Positions 42,084 through 50,887 of a DNA stretch of 64,000 nucleotides are shown in pieces; position 1 is the stretch's first letter; each line of letters opens with the position of its first letter. The stretch lies in NCBI RefSeq assembly GCF_004151105.1, contig NZ_PHRF01000064.1, positions 1 through 64,000 of the forward strand, read 5' to 3'. The notes beneath the pieces are model-generated. The model was not told the origin of the DNA, made no database searches, and saw only the letters and a program-made list of their open reading frames with translations. Position numbers and translations under genes: made by a program. Origin of the DNA: Streptomyces sp. L-9-10 (GTDB lineage Bacteria; Actinomycetota; Actinomycetes; Streptomycetales; Streptomycetaceae).

Positions 42084-42530
42084 ATGGTGATGGAAGGCCG
42101 GCCGGACATCAGCCATCCCAACTCCCCCTACTACGGCTCCGTCGTACTGCGGTGGAGCCGTCATCCGAGTTGTGTCGGGCTCGCGCGGCTGGAGTTGCGC
42201 AAAGCGCTCGCCGGATGGGGGCTTTCCGCGCTGGAGGATTCGGCCGTGCTGATTCTTTCCGAGCTGCTCACCAATGCCGCCCGGCACGCCCGCGTATCTC
42301 CCGGACGCGAGATCGAGACCCGCTACGTACCGCGTCCCGACGGGCTCCGGATCGAGGTGCATGACGCGTCGTACGAGCAGCCGAGGCCCCGGGTGCCCGC
42401 GCCCGACGCCTGTGACGGGCGGGGGCTCGTCCTCGTGGAGGCGTTGGCCGATGTCTGGGGCGTCAGCGAGCGGAACGGGCCGGGGAAGATGGTCTGGGCG
42501 CACCTTTCGCTCCCGTCGGGGGTCTCGTAG
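42084..42530 (+). CDS. RsbW/anti-sigma-type ATP-binding protein
   Basis: 148 residues from ATG 42084 with AAAGG eight bases upstream. A GHKL ATPase fold: N-box ILSELLTNAARHA, then VHDASYEQPRPR and G-box GRGLVLVEALADVWGV. Serine-kinase/anti-sigma proteins of this size partner with WhiJ-type loci (AbaA-like clusters). Divergent from the XRE/DUF397 genes with 200 bases between. Confidence 0.88.
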   Translation: MVMEGRPDISHPNSPYYGSVVLRWSRHPSCVGLARLELRKALAGWGLSALEDSAVLILSELLTNAARHARVSPGREIETRYVPRPDGLRIEVHDASYEQPRPRVPAPDACDGRGLVLVEALADVWGVSERNGPGKMVWAHLSLPSGVS

Positions 42531-42546
42531 ACCTCCCCGGTCCGGC

Positions 42547-43200
42547 TCAGCGGTCGGCGAGCAGCTCCGCGTCGTGCGCCAGGACCGCCGCCTGGACGCG
42601 GTTGGCGCAGCCCGTGCTCGTCAGGATCCGGCTGATGTGCGCTTTGACCGTACTGGCGCTGAGATAGAGCTGATCGGCGATCTCCGCGTTCGACAGGCCC
42701 GTCCCGACCAGCCGCAGGACGTCCCGCTCGGCGGCGGTCAGTTTCTCCGTTCGGCGCCGGGCGTCCTGGGTGTCCTGGGTGGACCGTACGTGCCGTTCCA
42801 TCAGCAGCCGCGTGATCCGGGGCGCCAGCACCGGTTCGCCGTTCGCGGCGAGCCGTACCGAGTGGATCAGCTCCGTGGGGCCGGTGTCCTTGAGCAGGAA
42901 GCCGTTCGCGCCGACCCGGAGGGAGCGCGTCACGCTCTGTTCCTCGCCGAAGGCCGTGAGCATCACCACGTGGGTGGCGGGCGAGATACGGGCGATCTCC
43001 TCCGCCGCGGCGATCCCGTCCCTGCCCGGCATCTGGATGTCGAGCAGCGCCACATCGATGGTCCGGTCCCGGCAGGCCGCGACGGCCTCGCGGCCGTCGG
43101 CCGCTTCGGCCACCACCTCGATGTCGTCCGCGTTCTCCAGGATCAGCCGGATGCCGGCGCGCATCAGCGTCTCGTCGTCGGCAATCAGGACTCGAATCAC
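42547..43200 (-). CDS. NarL/LuxR-type response regulator
   Basis: 217 residues. Receiver domain: IRVLIADDETLMRAGI acidic pocket, phosphoacceptor Asp in VALLDIQMPGRDG, VVMLTAFGEE (Thr) and FLLKDTGP (Lys). C-terminal LuxR HTH: LTAAERDVLRLVGTGLSNAEIADQLYLSASTVKAHISRIL. Starts 4 bases after the kinase stop, so the two form an operon. Confidence 0.95.
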   Translation of the reverse strand: MIRVLIADDETLMRAGIRLILENADDIEVVAEAADGREAVAACRDRTIDVALLDIQMPGRDGIAAAEEIARISPATHVVMLTAFGEEQSVTRSLRVGANGFLLKDTGPTELIHSVRLAANGEPVLAPRITRLLMERHVRSTQDTQDARRRTEKLTAAERDVLRLVGTGLSNAEIADQLYLSASTVKAHISRILTSTGCANRVQAAVLAHDAELLADR

Positions 43201-43204
43201 CTGT

Positions 43205-44692
43205 TCATCTTAGGACGGCCATGGTCAGGAGAAACATCAGGAACGCGGCCGTGGGCAGTACGACGAACGCCGCCGCGCAGCCCGCGCCCAACACTCTTGG
43301 CCAGGTGAGGACTTCCGACGACAGGGGAGGACGGGTTCCCGTGCGGACCGCTCCTCCCTGCCCCAGTGCTCCCAGCTCCCGTGCTCCCGGGCCGCTCGTC
43401 GCGGGCGGGGGGACGGCGGTCCGGGGCATCCCGTTCGGACGCGACGGCAGCAGCGCGGTCACCCGGAAGCCGCCGTCCCACAGCGGTCCCGCCATGAACG
43501 AACCCCCGAGCAGGGCGATCCGTTCCTCCAGGCCCACCAGCCCGCTGCGGTTCCCGGGCTGTGGGTGACGGCCCTCGCGCGGTGCCTCGTTGGTGACGGA
43601 GACCTCGATCCCGCCATTCCCCTTCCCGATCTCCACGCGCGTGGGCGCTCCGGACGCGTGCTTCAGTACGTTCGTCAGCCCCTCGCGGACCACGCGGTGT
43701 ATCGACTGGCGTGTGCGCGGGCTCGGATCAGCGGTGTCGGGGACGGACCAGTCCAGCTCCACCGTGACACCCGCCCGCCGGGACTCGGCCACCAGGGCGC
43801 TGATGTCCTCGCGCGTCCCCCGGTCGCTGTCGGCCACCGAGGTGGCGTCCTCGCGCCGCAACAGGCCCAGGATGTCGCGGAGTTCCTCCATCGCCGTACC
43901 GGCCGTCGTACGCAACAGCTCGGCCTGGCCCGCCAGTGGCGGTGCCTGGCGCGCGGCCGCCATTTCCAGCGCCCCGGCGTGCACCGAGATCAGGCTGAGC
44001 CGGTGGCCCAGGAGGTCGTGCATCTCACCGGCGATCCGGGTACGTTCCTCCATCCGCGCCGCCGCCGCCGTCAGCGAACGGGCCTGCTCCAGATAGGCGT
44101 TGCGTTCCCGCAGCAGACTGACCAGGGGGCGGCGCCGCCCGAGCAGTGTCCCGGCGAGCGCGGGGAGCACGACGAGGAGAACGGCCGAGGCGGCGTTCCC
44201 CGCCAGGTGCTCCACCCAGGCGCCCGGCACGATCAGGCTTCCGCTGATCGTCAGCACGACGCACACCGCGCAGGCGATCCCCGCCGCGCGCCAGGCCCGG
44301 GGCGGCGCGATGCGGCGGGTGGCGGACAGCACGATCAGCGGTACCACCGCCAGCACCCAGACATTGGGGCCCACCAGCAACGGCCCCGTCCCCAGCACCG
44401 CCTGTACCGGACGGTATCGCCGCAGCGGCATCAGGCACGCCGCGTAGAGCGCCTCCAGTACGGCCAGTACCGGCCGGTCGGGCCGCACCAGCAACAGGGG
44501 GACCAGTCCGAGGGCGCCCGTCAGGACGACGGTCAGCGTCTCGGTGACGACGGTACGGCGCGGGGCCCGGCGCACGGCCGGCCATGCTCCCGCCGCCTCG
44601 TTCCGTACCGACCGTACGACCTGCGCCGTCCCGGACCTCGCGCGCGCCCAGGCCGCCCGCGCGGGCTTCGGTATCGGCCGCGACATGTCCAT
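43205..44692 (-). CDS. NarL-type sensor histidine kinase
   Basis: 495 residues from ATG 44692 (ATG 44686 also possible; both have GGGA upstream). About five N-terminal membrane helices (residues 40-160), dimerisation helix with the phosphorylated His in RTRIAGEMHDLLGHRLSLIS (HisKA_3), HATPase with REGLTNVLKHA and RSGLVGLEERIALLGGSF. A further membrane helix near the C-terminus (VLGAGCAAAFVVLPTAAFLMFLLTMAVL) is unusual for the family. Signal unknown. Confidence 0.92.
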   Translation of the reverse strand: MDMSRPIPKPARAAWARARSGTAQVVRSVRNEAAGAWPAVRRAPRRTVVTETLTVVLTGALGLVPLLLVRPDRPVLAVLEALYAACLMPLRRYRPVQAVLGTGPLLVGPNVWVLAVVPLIVLSATRRIAPPRAWRAAGIACAVCVVLTISGSLIVPGAWVEHLAGNAASAVLLVVLPALAGTLLGRRRPLVSLLRERNAYLEQARSLTAAAARMEERTRIAGEMHDLLGHRLSLISVHAGALEMAAARQAPPLAGQAELLRTTAGTAMEELRDILGLLRREDATSVADSDRGTREDISALVAESRRAGVTVELDWSVPDTADPSPRTRQSIHRVVREGLTNVLKHASGAPTRVEIGKGNGGIEVSVTNEAPREGRHPQPGNRSGLVGLEERIALLGGSFMAGPLWDGGFRVTALLPSRPNGMPRTAVPPPATSGPGARELGALGQGGAVRTGTRPPLSSEVLTWPRVLGAGCAAAFVVLPTAAFLMFLLTMAVLR

Positions 44693-44811
44693 CCCTGCTC
44701 CCGCCCCTCGCTCGGACCTCTGTCCGGAGGACCTCCGGGCCGCAACGGTAGCCTCGGCCGGGACCGCCGGGCCGTCGGCCGGGGCCGCCGGGCGCCGTGT
44801 GGGCCGGCCCC

Positions 44812-46086
44812 TCACGCGCTCAGTCGCGGACCCAGATCCGCCTTCAGCGCGGTCGGGTCCACGCCGTGCGCGCGCAGCCGCCGCGAGACCGAGCCCTCCT
44901 CGTCGTCCGCCGCGTCATCGAGAAGCGCGGCCAGGAGGTGCACCGTTCCGGCCGAGGAGGCGTCGTGCTCGGCCGCGATGAGCCGGGCCGAGGCGACGGT
45001 CCGCTCGGCGGCGGCGGAGAGCGGCACCTCATCGGGTACGGGGGAGGGTTCGGCGGCGAGGGCGGACAGGGCGAGCGCCTCCGGCCGTACTCCATGCCTG
45101 TGCAGCAGATCCGCGGCCCCGTTGGTGGCCGCGACCCTGTCCGGCAGTGACCGTCCGGCGAGGGACAGCGCCCGGTCCAGGGCCAGGACGGCCAGCAGCA
45201 GATCGACCGGCTCCGCCGCGCTCCGTCCGCACCGTACGGCCTGGCGACCCGCCTCGACGGTCACCGCGAACAGCATGGACGTGCCGTCGCCGGGGTGCTG
45301 GGTCGTCCATGCCATCACCTTGCGCGCCAGCCAGTTGCTCCGGTCCTCCAGCAGCCCGGCCCGGCGCAGGACGGTGGCGGCGTGGGAGAGCGGGCGATCG
45401 GTCGCGGACGTGCCCGTCGACTCCCGCGAGTCGCGTGCGTCCAGCGCGTCCAGTGCGGCGTACGCGGCGGTCCGGTCCAGCCGCCGCAGCGCGTAGGCTT
45501 CCCGCGCCCTGCTGTCGGGGAGGTCGAGCAGGGCACGGGCGACATGGCGGGCGTACACACCGGGGGACGCTTCCAGGCGGGCGAGCCCGAGGGCGAGGAA
45601 GAGGCAGGCGCGCAGGGCCCCGGACGGCTCGGGCCATTCCTGGTCGCCCCGGGTGACCGTGTCTGCCGTCTCGGCCGCCTTCGCGGACTCTGCCGCCTTC
45701 GCCGGCTCCGCTGCCTCCGCCGTCTTGGGGGCCTTCGTCGTCTTCCGGGCGCGCAACGCGGTCTGCCACTGCGCGACGCGCCACGCGGCGGCGACCTCGT
45801 GCTCATCGGCGGGTTCGCCCGACGTCTCGTCGTCGTGGTCGTCGCTCGCCCAACCGACCCCCGCCCGGCCGCGGATCAGTCCGCTCAGCGCACCGGCCTG
45901 CCGCATGCCGGGGGCGATCGCCTCGCCGGCCGCCGAGTCGCCCATGACCAGGGTGGAGAGCAGGTCTTCCGTGCCCACGGTCCGCGACTCGCACGTGACC
46001 GCGCGCTGAATCGTCTCCACGAGGAGTTCGCTGACATCGGTCTCGAACTCGGTGGTCACGGAGGCGAGTTGTGGGTGGTTCTCCAT
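44812..46086 (-). CDS. Clp N-domain (Clp repeat) protein without ATPase
   Basis: 424 residues. The N-terminal part (FETDVSELLVETIQRAVTCESRTVGTEDLLSTLVMGDSAAGEAI) and the C-terminal part (ERTVASARLIAAEHDASSAGTVHLLAALLDDAADDEEGSVSRRL) are Clp-N repeats as in ClpA/ClpC, which bind substrates. Between them is an Ala-rich linker (AEAAEPAKAAESAKAAETA) and a diverged helical region. No Walker A/B, so no unfoldase activity. It may act as an adaptor or sequester Clp substrates (inference). Confidence 0.85.
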   Translation of the reverse strand: MENHPQLASVTTEFETDVSELLVETIQRAVTCESRTVGTEDLLSTLVMGDSAAGEAIAPGMRQAGALSGLIRGRAGVGWASDDHDDETSGEPADEHEVAAAWRVAQWQTALRARKTTKAPKTAEAAEPAKAAESAKAAETADTVTRGDQEWPEPSGALRACLFLALGLARLEASPGVYARHVARALLDLPDSRAREAYALRRLDRTAAYAALDALDARDSRESTGTSATDRPLSHAATVLRRAGLLEDRSNWLARKVMAWTTQHPGDGTSMLFAVTVEAGRQAVRCGRSAAEPVDLLLAVLALDRALSLAGRSLPDRVAATNGAADLLHRHGVRPEALALSALAAEPSPVPDEVPLSAAAERTVASARLIAAEHDASSAGTVHLLAALLDDAADDEEGSVSRRLRAHGVDPTALKADLGPRLSA

Positions 46087-46257
46087 CGGGCGATTCCCCT
46101 CGGGTGCGACTGCGGGTGTGACTGCGGGTGCGACTGCGGATGTGGCGGCTGATCCGTTCGCGAACGACGCTAGGCGTCCGCCCCGTACCGGCGCATCGGC
46201 CGACCGGCCACGCGCGCGGTCCGATCGGCCACAGTCGCCGGCCGATCGGAAAACGCC

Positions 46258-46299
46258 CCTAAACTTCCCTGAAGGGTGTCGGTGGAGTGGTAGTTTAGG
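46258..46299. promoter_or_regulatory. CCTAAACT ... AGTTTAGG inverted repeat upstream of the HTH gene
   Basis: Perfect 8-base arms at 46258-46265 and 46292-46299, with 26 bases between. The right arm resembles a -10 region and lies 28 bases before the TTG start. Just upstream are three GATCGGCC/GGCCGATC copies (46190-46250), and further up GTGCGACTGCGG-type repeats in the divergent Clp leader. Confidence 0.4.
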
Positions 46300-46327
46300 T
46301 GCGGATAGGGAAGAAGGGCTGGAGTCA

Positions 46328-46765
46328 TTGCCACAGCAGTACTACTCGGTGGACCAGGTGGCGGAGCTGCTGGACCTGCACGTACGAACGGTGCGCGGCT
46401 ACGTACGGGACGGTCGGCTGGCCGCGACCCGCATCGGCAAGCAGTACCGGATCGCGCGTGAGGACCTGGAGGCGTTCACCGGCCGGCCGGTGCCCTCTTC
46501 CGCGCCCTCCGCCGACCGGGGCGGGCGCCATGCCGAGGCATCCGTCATCGTGCGGATCGACGCGATCGGCCCCGAGGCGACCATCCGTCTGACGAACACG
46601 GTCATGGCCGCCATCGCGCACGGCCAGGACGGCGGGGAGCGGCTGCGCGTCGAGACGGTCTACGACGAGGAACGGGCCGTGCTGAAGGTCATCATCCTGG
46701 GCGGCCTGGACAGCACCGCCGAACTGCTCAAGATCATCAACGCCCTGACCGGGCAACCGGAATAA
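46328..46765 (+). CDS. excisionase/MerR-like HTH protein with C-terminal domain
   Basis: 145 residues from a TTG at 46328; no ATG or GTG is in frame and GGAG lies a few bases upstream. N-terminal HTH_17: YYSVDQVAELLDLHVRTVRGYVRDGRLAATRIGKQYRIAREDLEAFTG. A C-terminal alpha/beta region follows (ASVIVRIDAIGPEATIRLTNTVMAAI, VLKVIILGGLDSTAELLKIINAL). It precedes the DUF4180 gene by 29 bases; such pairs are common in Streptomyces. Confidence 0.8.
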   Translation: MPQQYYSVDQVAELLDLHVRTVRGYVRDGRLAATRIGKQYRIAREDLEAFTGRPVPSSAPSADRGGRHAEASVIVRIDAIGPEATIRLTNTVMAAIAHGQDGGERLRVETVYDEERAVLKVIILGGLDSTAELLKIINALTGQPE

Positions 46766-46794
46766 ACCGGAATGAAAAGGAACAGGAAGCCGGA

Positions 46795-47151
46795 ATGATC
46801 GAACACATCCATGGCGTACCCGTCTTCCTCTGCGCTCCCGACGGAGATCCGGTGCGCGGCGAGCGTGAGGCGCTTGACCTCATCGGTGACGCGCACTACC
46901 TCGGCGCCGCCTGGGTCGTGATCCCGGCCGTCCGGTTCGAGGACGCCTTCTTCCAGCTGCGCACCCGCGTCGCAGGCGACATCGTCCAGAAGTTCGCCAA
47001 CTACCGGCTGCGCCTCGCCGTCGTCGGCGACATCGCGCGGCACACGGCCGACAGCGCCGCGCTGCGGGACTTCGTCCGTGAGAGCAATCGCGGCACACAG
47101 CTGTGGTTCGTCCCCGACATGGAGACCCTGGGCGCCCGCCTCGGCTCGTAG
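46795..47151 (+). CDS. DUF4180 protein
   Basis: 118 residues. DUF4180 motifs: GDPVRGEREALDLIGDAHYLGAAWVVIPAVRFEDAFFQLRTRVAGDIVQKFANYRLRLAVVGD, then RDFVRESNRGTQLWFVPD. Function unknown. It forms an operon with the HTH gene and is convergent with the DUF1707 gene, whose stop is 6 bases away. Confidence 0.88.
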   Translation: MIEHIHGVPVFLCAPDGDPVRGEREALDLIGDAHYLGAAWVVIPAVRFEDAFFQLRTRVAGDIVQKFANYRLRLAVVGDIARHTADSAALRDFVRESNRGTQLWFVPDMETLGARLGS

Positions 47152-47157
47152 CGCCGC

Positions 47158-47808
47158 TCAGGTGGCGCGACCAGACGGCGGTTTGCGCAGCAGCCACTGT
47201 CCGAACGTCCGGCGTGGAGGCCGCACCACGACGCGGCCGAAGCTCTTGTTGCCGACCAGCTCCACTCGCAGTGTGACCGGCGTACCGGGGGCCCGGGTCT
47301 GACGGATCTTGAGCCTGCTGTGCTCCAGTCGCAGGGCGTCGGCGTCGACCACGATGCCCTGCGTCGTCACCAGCGTCAGGTTCTTGCCGCGCATGTCCAC
47401 GTCGATCCGCAAGGTGTCCTGCGTGATCACCGCCTGAGTGAAGTCGAGCGTCACCTCGCACCACTCCGCCGCCAGCTCCAGCCTCCTCGGCACCACCCAC
47501 TGCCCGGCCCGTTCGACCGAGCTGAACCGCTGGTCGATCCGGAGTACGTCCTTGACCTCCGCCATGGCCGCGCCGGTCGAGGCCGAGACGGGCGGCAGAT
47601 CGACGGTGAGTGCCGCGAGTTCGCCGAGGGTCCGCGCCGACAGGGCGGTCTCCAGGCGCTCGTCCAGCTCGTCCGAGGTCAGCCGGCCGTCTCCCGCCGC
47701 GATGCGCAGCACGTCCACCACTCGGTCCCGGTCCGCGTGGGAGGCCCGCAGCGCGGGCGACGAGCCGGGGCCGGAGCGCTTCCCGGTGGGCGAGATCTCC
47801 TGCGACAT
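47158..47808 (-). CDS. DUF1707 (SHOCT-like) domain protein
   Basis: 216 residues. N-terminal DUF1707: LRASHADRDRVVDVLRIAAGDGRLTSDELDERLETALSARTLGELAALTVDLP. The C-terminal half is beta-rich (adhesin/DUF4097-like, LELAAEWCEVTLDFTQAVITQDTLRIDVDMRGKNLTLVT). Ends basic (RRTFGQWLLRKPPSGRAT). No membrane segment. Family function unknown. Confidence 0.85.
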   Translation of the reverse strand: MSQEISPTGKRSGPGSSPALRASHADRDRVVDVLRIAAGDGRLTSDELDERLETALSARTLGELAALTVDLPPVSASTGAAMAEVKDVLRIDQRFSSVERAGQWVVPRRLELAAEWCEVTLDFTQAVITQDTLRIDVDMRGKNLTLVTTQGIVVDADALRLEHSRLKIRQTRAPGTPVTLRVELVGNKSFGRVVVRPPRRTFGQWLLRKPPSGRAT

Positions 47809-47983
47809 GCATCCGTCCCGGTCTGTCGAAGGTCTTCGCGTGAAGGGTCTTCGGGTGATGCGGCCGACGGTACGACCGGAGCACTAACGCTATATCGCGA
47901 CATGGGTCGCGGCCAACCCCCGTCGAGGTCGTGATCCCCGGCGGCGGCACCCGGATGTTCGTGGCACGCGGGCCGTGAAAAGT

Positions 47984-48039
47984 GGGCGGACCGTAAGAAG
48001 GCGGGTGGACCGTAAGAAGGCGGGTGGGCCGTAAAAGGC
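47984..48039 (+). repeat. three 19-base tandem repeats (GGGTGGACCGTAAGAAGGC)
   Basis: Units 47984-48002, 48003-48021 and 48022-48039 (last one shorter), in the promoter gap between the DUF1707 and oxidase genes. Their regular spacing may reflect slippage or a binding array. Confidence 0.8.
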
Positions 48040-48076
48040 GACAGAAGATGTCCGGTATCCCGTGTTGGCTGGGCGC

Positions 48077-48580
48077 ATGACATTCACCTGGGCCGATTTC
48101 GTCTCGGCGGAGCCGCGCTTCGCCGAGACCGTTCAGCGGCGATTCGAGCAGCACGTCCACCATGTCCTCGCGACCCTCCGCAAGGACGGCTCCCCGCGCC
48201 TGACAGGGCTCGAAGTCACCTTCCGATTCGGGGAGTTGTGGCTCGGCATGATGCCCAATTCGCTGAAAGCGCTCGATCTGGCGCGCGACCCGCGCTTCGC
48301 CCTGCACGCGAATCCGGGCGAGGGCAGCGAGATGGCCGACGGTGACGCCAAAATCGCCGGGCGGGCGGTCGAGATCACGGACGAGGAGACGCTCGTGCGG
48401 TTCGCGGCGGAGGTCGAACCTCCGCTTCCGTTCCATCTCTTCCGGGTGGACCTCGGTGAGGTGGTGTGGACCGGGCTGGACGGAGAGGACCTGGTCATGC
48501 GGATCTGGCGGCCGGACCGGCCGCTGCGCACCGTACGGCGCGGGTCCGGCGAGGGTCCGCCCCGGGAGGATCAGGGGTGA
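48077..48580 (+). CDS. pyridoxamine 5'-phosphate oxidase-like split-barrel protein
   Basis: 167 residues from ATG 48077. Flavin-binding split-barrel fold: FEQHVHHVLATLRKDGSPRLTGLEVTFRFGELWLGMMPNSLKALDLARDPRFALHA, the pattern of F420/FMN-binding actinobacterial family proteins. Probably binds FMN or F420. Substrate unknown. Confidence 0.85.
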   Translation: MTFTWADFVSAEPRFAETVQRRFEQHVHHVLATLRKDGSPRLTGLEVTFRFGELWLGMMPNSLKALDLARDPRFALHANPGEGSEMADGDAKIAGRAVEITDEETLVRFAAEVEPPLPFHLFRVDLGEVVWTGLDGEDLVMRIWRPDRPLRTVRRGSGEGPPREDQG

Positions 48581-48647
48581 TCGTTGCGCGGGCGCCGGGG
48601 CGTGCTAGGCTGACAGCGTTGCAGTTTTGGTACCCATGAACTTTATG

Positions 48648-48688
48648 TGCGCCTGACGGGAATGTTCCTCAGGCGCATTATTGTTTTT
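48648..48688 (+). promoter_or_regulatory. terminator-like hairpin with T-run in the cold-shock gene leader
   Basis: 9-bp stem TGCGCCTGA (48648-48656) with TCAGGCGCA (48669-48677), then TTATTGTTTTT. It resembles a Rho-independent terminator, rare in this genome. It lies 90 bases before the cold-shock ATG. It may terminate the upstream gene, or sit inside the cold-shock leader and act as a temperature-dependent attenuator. Confidence 0.5.
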
Positions 48689-48776
48689 GCCGGCTTCTCC
48701 GGATGGGGCTCAATGCGGCGACGAGGAATCCGTAAAGTGCGGATTTCCGGCTCTGCACCTGTTTTAGGAGAATGAC

Positions 48777-48980
48777 ATGGCTACTGGCACCGTGAAGTGG
48801 TTCAACTCGGAAAAGGGCTTCGGCTTCATTGAGCAGGACGGCGGCGGCGCCGACGTCTTCGCCCACTACTCGAACATCGCCACCCAGGGCTTCCGTGAGC
48901 TCCAGGAGGGCCAGAAGGTCTCGTTCGACGTCACGCAGGGCCAGAAGGGCCCGCAGGCGGAGAACATCGTCCCGGCCTAA
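48777..48980 (+). CDS. cold-shock protein, CspA family
   Basis: 67 residues, the standard size. Single CSD with RNP1 KGFGFIEQ and RNP2 VFAHYSNI, binding single-stranded nucleic acid as RNA chaperone. ATG 48777 has AGGAG seven bases upstream. Followed by a DEAD-box helicase gene, a usual cold-response pairing. Confidence 0.97.
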   Translation: MATGTVKWFNSEKGFGFIEQDGGGADVFAHYSNIATQGFRELQEGQKVSFDVTQGQKGPQAENIVPA

Positions 48981-49000
48981 TTTCCGGACGTGTACCTCGC

Positions 49001-49037
49001 AGCCGGGGCCCGCACCGTGCAGGTGCGGGTCCCGGCT
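49001..49037 (+). terminator. 16-bp terminator between csp and DEAD-box gene
   Basis: AGCCGGGGCCCGCACC (49001-49016) pairs with the 49022-49037 arm with one G-U pair, and a 5-base loop. It would let the abundant csp transcript end while some continues to the helicase. Confidence 0.75.
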
Positions 49038-49072
49038 CGCGCTGTTCTCAGGCCCAGGAAGGCTTTTTCCGA

Positions 49073-50683
49073 ATGACTCGTTCCGAACGCCCGGCTCGCG
49101 CTGCCCGCCCCGCCGGCAAGCGCCCGGTGAACTCCCGCGCGAAGGCGCCCGCGAAGGGCTCGGCGAAGCCGGCCGCCCGCCGCCCCGCCGCGCGCCCGCA
49201 GGAGTTCACGCTGCCGGAGACCCTGACCCCCGCGCTGCCCGCCGTCGAGGCGTTCGACGAGCTGGACATGCCCGCAGGACTGCTCAAGACGCTCACCGCG
49301 CAGGGCGTGACCACCCCGTTCCCCATTCAGGGCGCGACGCTCCCCAACTCCCTCGCGGGCCGCGACATCCTGGGCCGTGGACGCACCGGCTCCGGCAAGA
49401 CGCTCGCCTTCGGGCTGGCGCTGCTCGCCCGTACGGCAGGCCGGCGCGCCGAACCGCGCGCCCCGCTCGCGCTGGTGCTCGTACCCACGCGTGAGCTGGC
49501 GCAGCAGGTGACCGACGCGCTGACCCCGTACGCCACCGCCGTCAATCTGAAGCTGACGACGGTCGTCGGCGGGCTCTCGATCAGCAAGCAGGCCGGGTCG
49601 CTGCGGCGCGGCGCCGAGGTGCTCGTCGCGACCCCGGGCCGGCTGAAGGACCTCATCGAGCGCGGCGACTGCCGGCTCGACCAGGTGTCGATCACCGTGC
49701 TCGACGAAGCCGACCAGATGGCCGACATGGGCTTCATGCCGCAGGTCACCGCGCTGCTCAAGCAGGTCGAGCCGGACGGGCAGCGGATGCTGTTCTCGGC
49801 GACGCTGGACAAGAACATCGACCGGCTCGTACGGCAGTACCTGACGGACCCGGTCGTGCACTCCGTCGACCCGTCGCAGGGCGCGGTCACGACGATGGAG
49901 CACCATGTGCTCTACGTCCTGGACGAGACGGACAAGAAGGAAGTCACCACGCGGATCGCGGCGCGCGACGGCCGTGTGCTGCTCTTCCTGGACACCAAGC
50001 GGTCGGTGGACCGGCTGGTCAAGCGGCTGCTGGCGAGCGGCGTACGGGCCTCGGGGCTGCACGGCGGCCGTTCGCAGCCGCAGCGCAACCGGACGCTGGA
50101 GCAGTTCAAGAACGGACTGGTCACCTGCCTCGTCGCGACGAACGTCGCGGCCCGCGGCATCCATGTCGACGATCTCGACCTGGTCGTGAACGTCGACCCG
50201 CCGGTCGACCACAAGGACTATCTGCACCGCGGCGGACGCACCGCGAGGGCGGGGGAGTCCGGCAGTGTCGTGACGCTCGTACTGCCCGAGCAGCGGCGCG
50301 AGATGACCCGGCTGATGTCGGACGCGGGGATCGCTCCCCGGTCCGCGCGGATCAAGTCCACGGACGAGGAACTGGCGACGCTCACCGGCGCGCGGGTGCC
50401 CTCCGGGGTGGCCGTCACCATCGAGGTGCCGCAGCAGCCGGTCCAGGCGAAGCCGAAGACGCGCGCGTCGCGCCCGGCCAGGAAGAACACCGGCGGGGGC
50501 GCGGGCGGCGGCGCGGCCGGTGGTACGGGCGGAGGCTCGGGCGCCGGCGGCGGCGCGACCCGCTCGGGCACCGGGGGCGGCGCGACCCGCCTCGGCGGCG
50601 CCTCGCGCGGCAGCCGTGGCAGCCGGGGCCGTCGCGGCCGTCCTGACCGCGGCGCCGAGGGCGGTCGCCGCACCGCGGCCTGA
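49073..50683 (+). CDS. DEAD-box RNA helicase
   Basis: 536 residues. Basic N-terminus (RPARAARPAGKRPVNSRAKAPAKG), then helicase motifs: Q-motif region TPFPIQGATLPNSLAGRDILGRG, Walker A GRTGSGKT, PTRELAQQ, TPGRLKDL, DEADQM (DEAD), SAT, ARGIHVDDLDLVVN and HRGGRTARAG. The last 80 or so residues are Gly/Arg-rich (GGGAGGGAAGGTGGGSGA), typical of RNA-binding tails. Likely RNA remodelling in cold. Confidence 0.93.
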   Translation: MTRSERPARAARPAGKRPVNSRAKAPAKGSAKPAARRPAARPQEFTLPETLTPALPAVEAFDELDMPAGLLKTLTAQGVTTPFPIQGATLPNSLAGRDILGRGRTGSGKTLAFGLALLARTAGRRAEPRAPLALVLVPTRELAQQVTDALTPYATAVNLKLTTVVGGLSISKQAGSLRRGAEVLVATPGRLKDLIERGDCRLDQVSITVLDEADQMADMGFMPQVTALLKQVEPDGQRMLFSATLDKNIDRLVRQYLTDPVVHSVDPSQGAVTTMEHHVLYVLDETDKKEVTTRIAARDGRVLLFLDTKRSVDRLVKRLLASGVRASGLHGGRSQPQRNRTLEQFKNGLVTCLVATNVAARGIHVDDLDLVVNVDPPVDHKDYLHRGGRTARAGESGSVVTLVLPEQRREMTRLMSDAGIAPRSARIKSTDEELATLTGARVPSGVAVTIEVPQQPVQAKPKTRASRPARKNTGGGAGGGAAGGTGGGSGAGGGATRSGTGGGATRLGGASRGSRGSRGRRGRPDRGAEGGRRTAA

Positions 50684-50726
50684 CGCCCGGCAGGTCCGCG
50701 AACGACGAGGTCCACGTACGAAGAAC

Positions 50727-50765
50727 GGAAGCCCGGTACCGCGCTCGGCGCGGCGCCGGGCTTCC
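50727..50765 (+). terminator. terminator after DEAD-box helicase
   Basis: 10-bp stem GGAAGCCCGG (50727-50736) with CCGGGCTTCC (50756-50765); the loop contains a further GCGC stem. Confidence 0.6.
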
Positions 50766-50887
50766 GCGCGTCCGGGGCCGCGCGGGGTGTACGGGATGCT
50801 ACGGAGACGGGCCGGTTGGTTAACTTCCCGGAAACTCCACACAGTTGGCATTGACGTGTACGCGTCTACGCGCGTCATCATGGGGCC

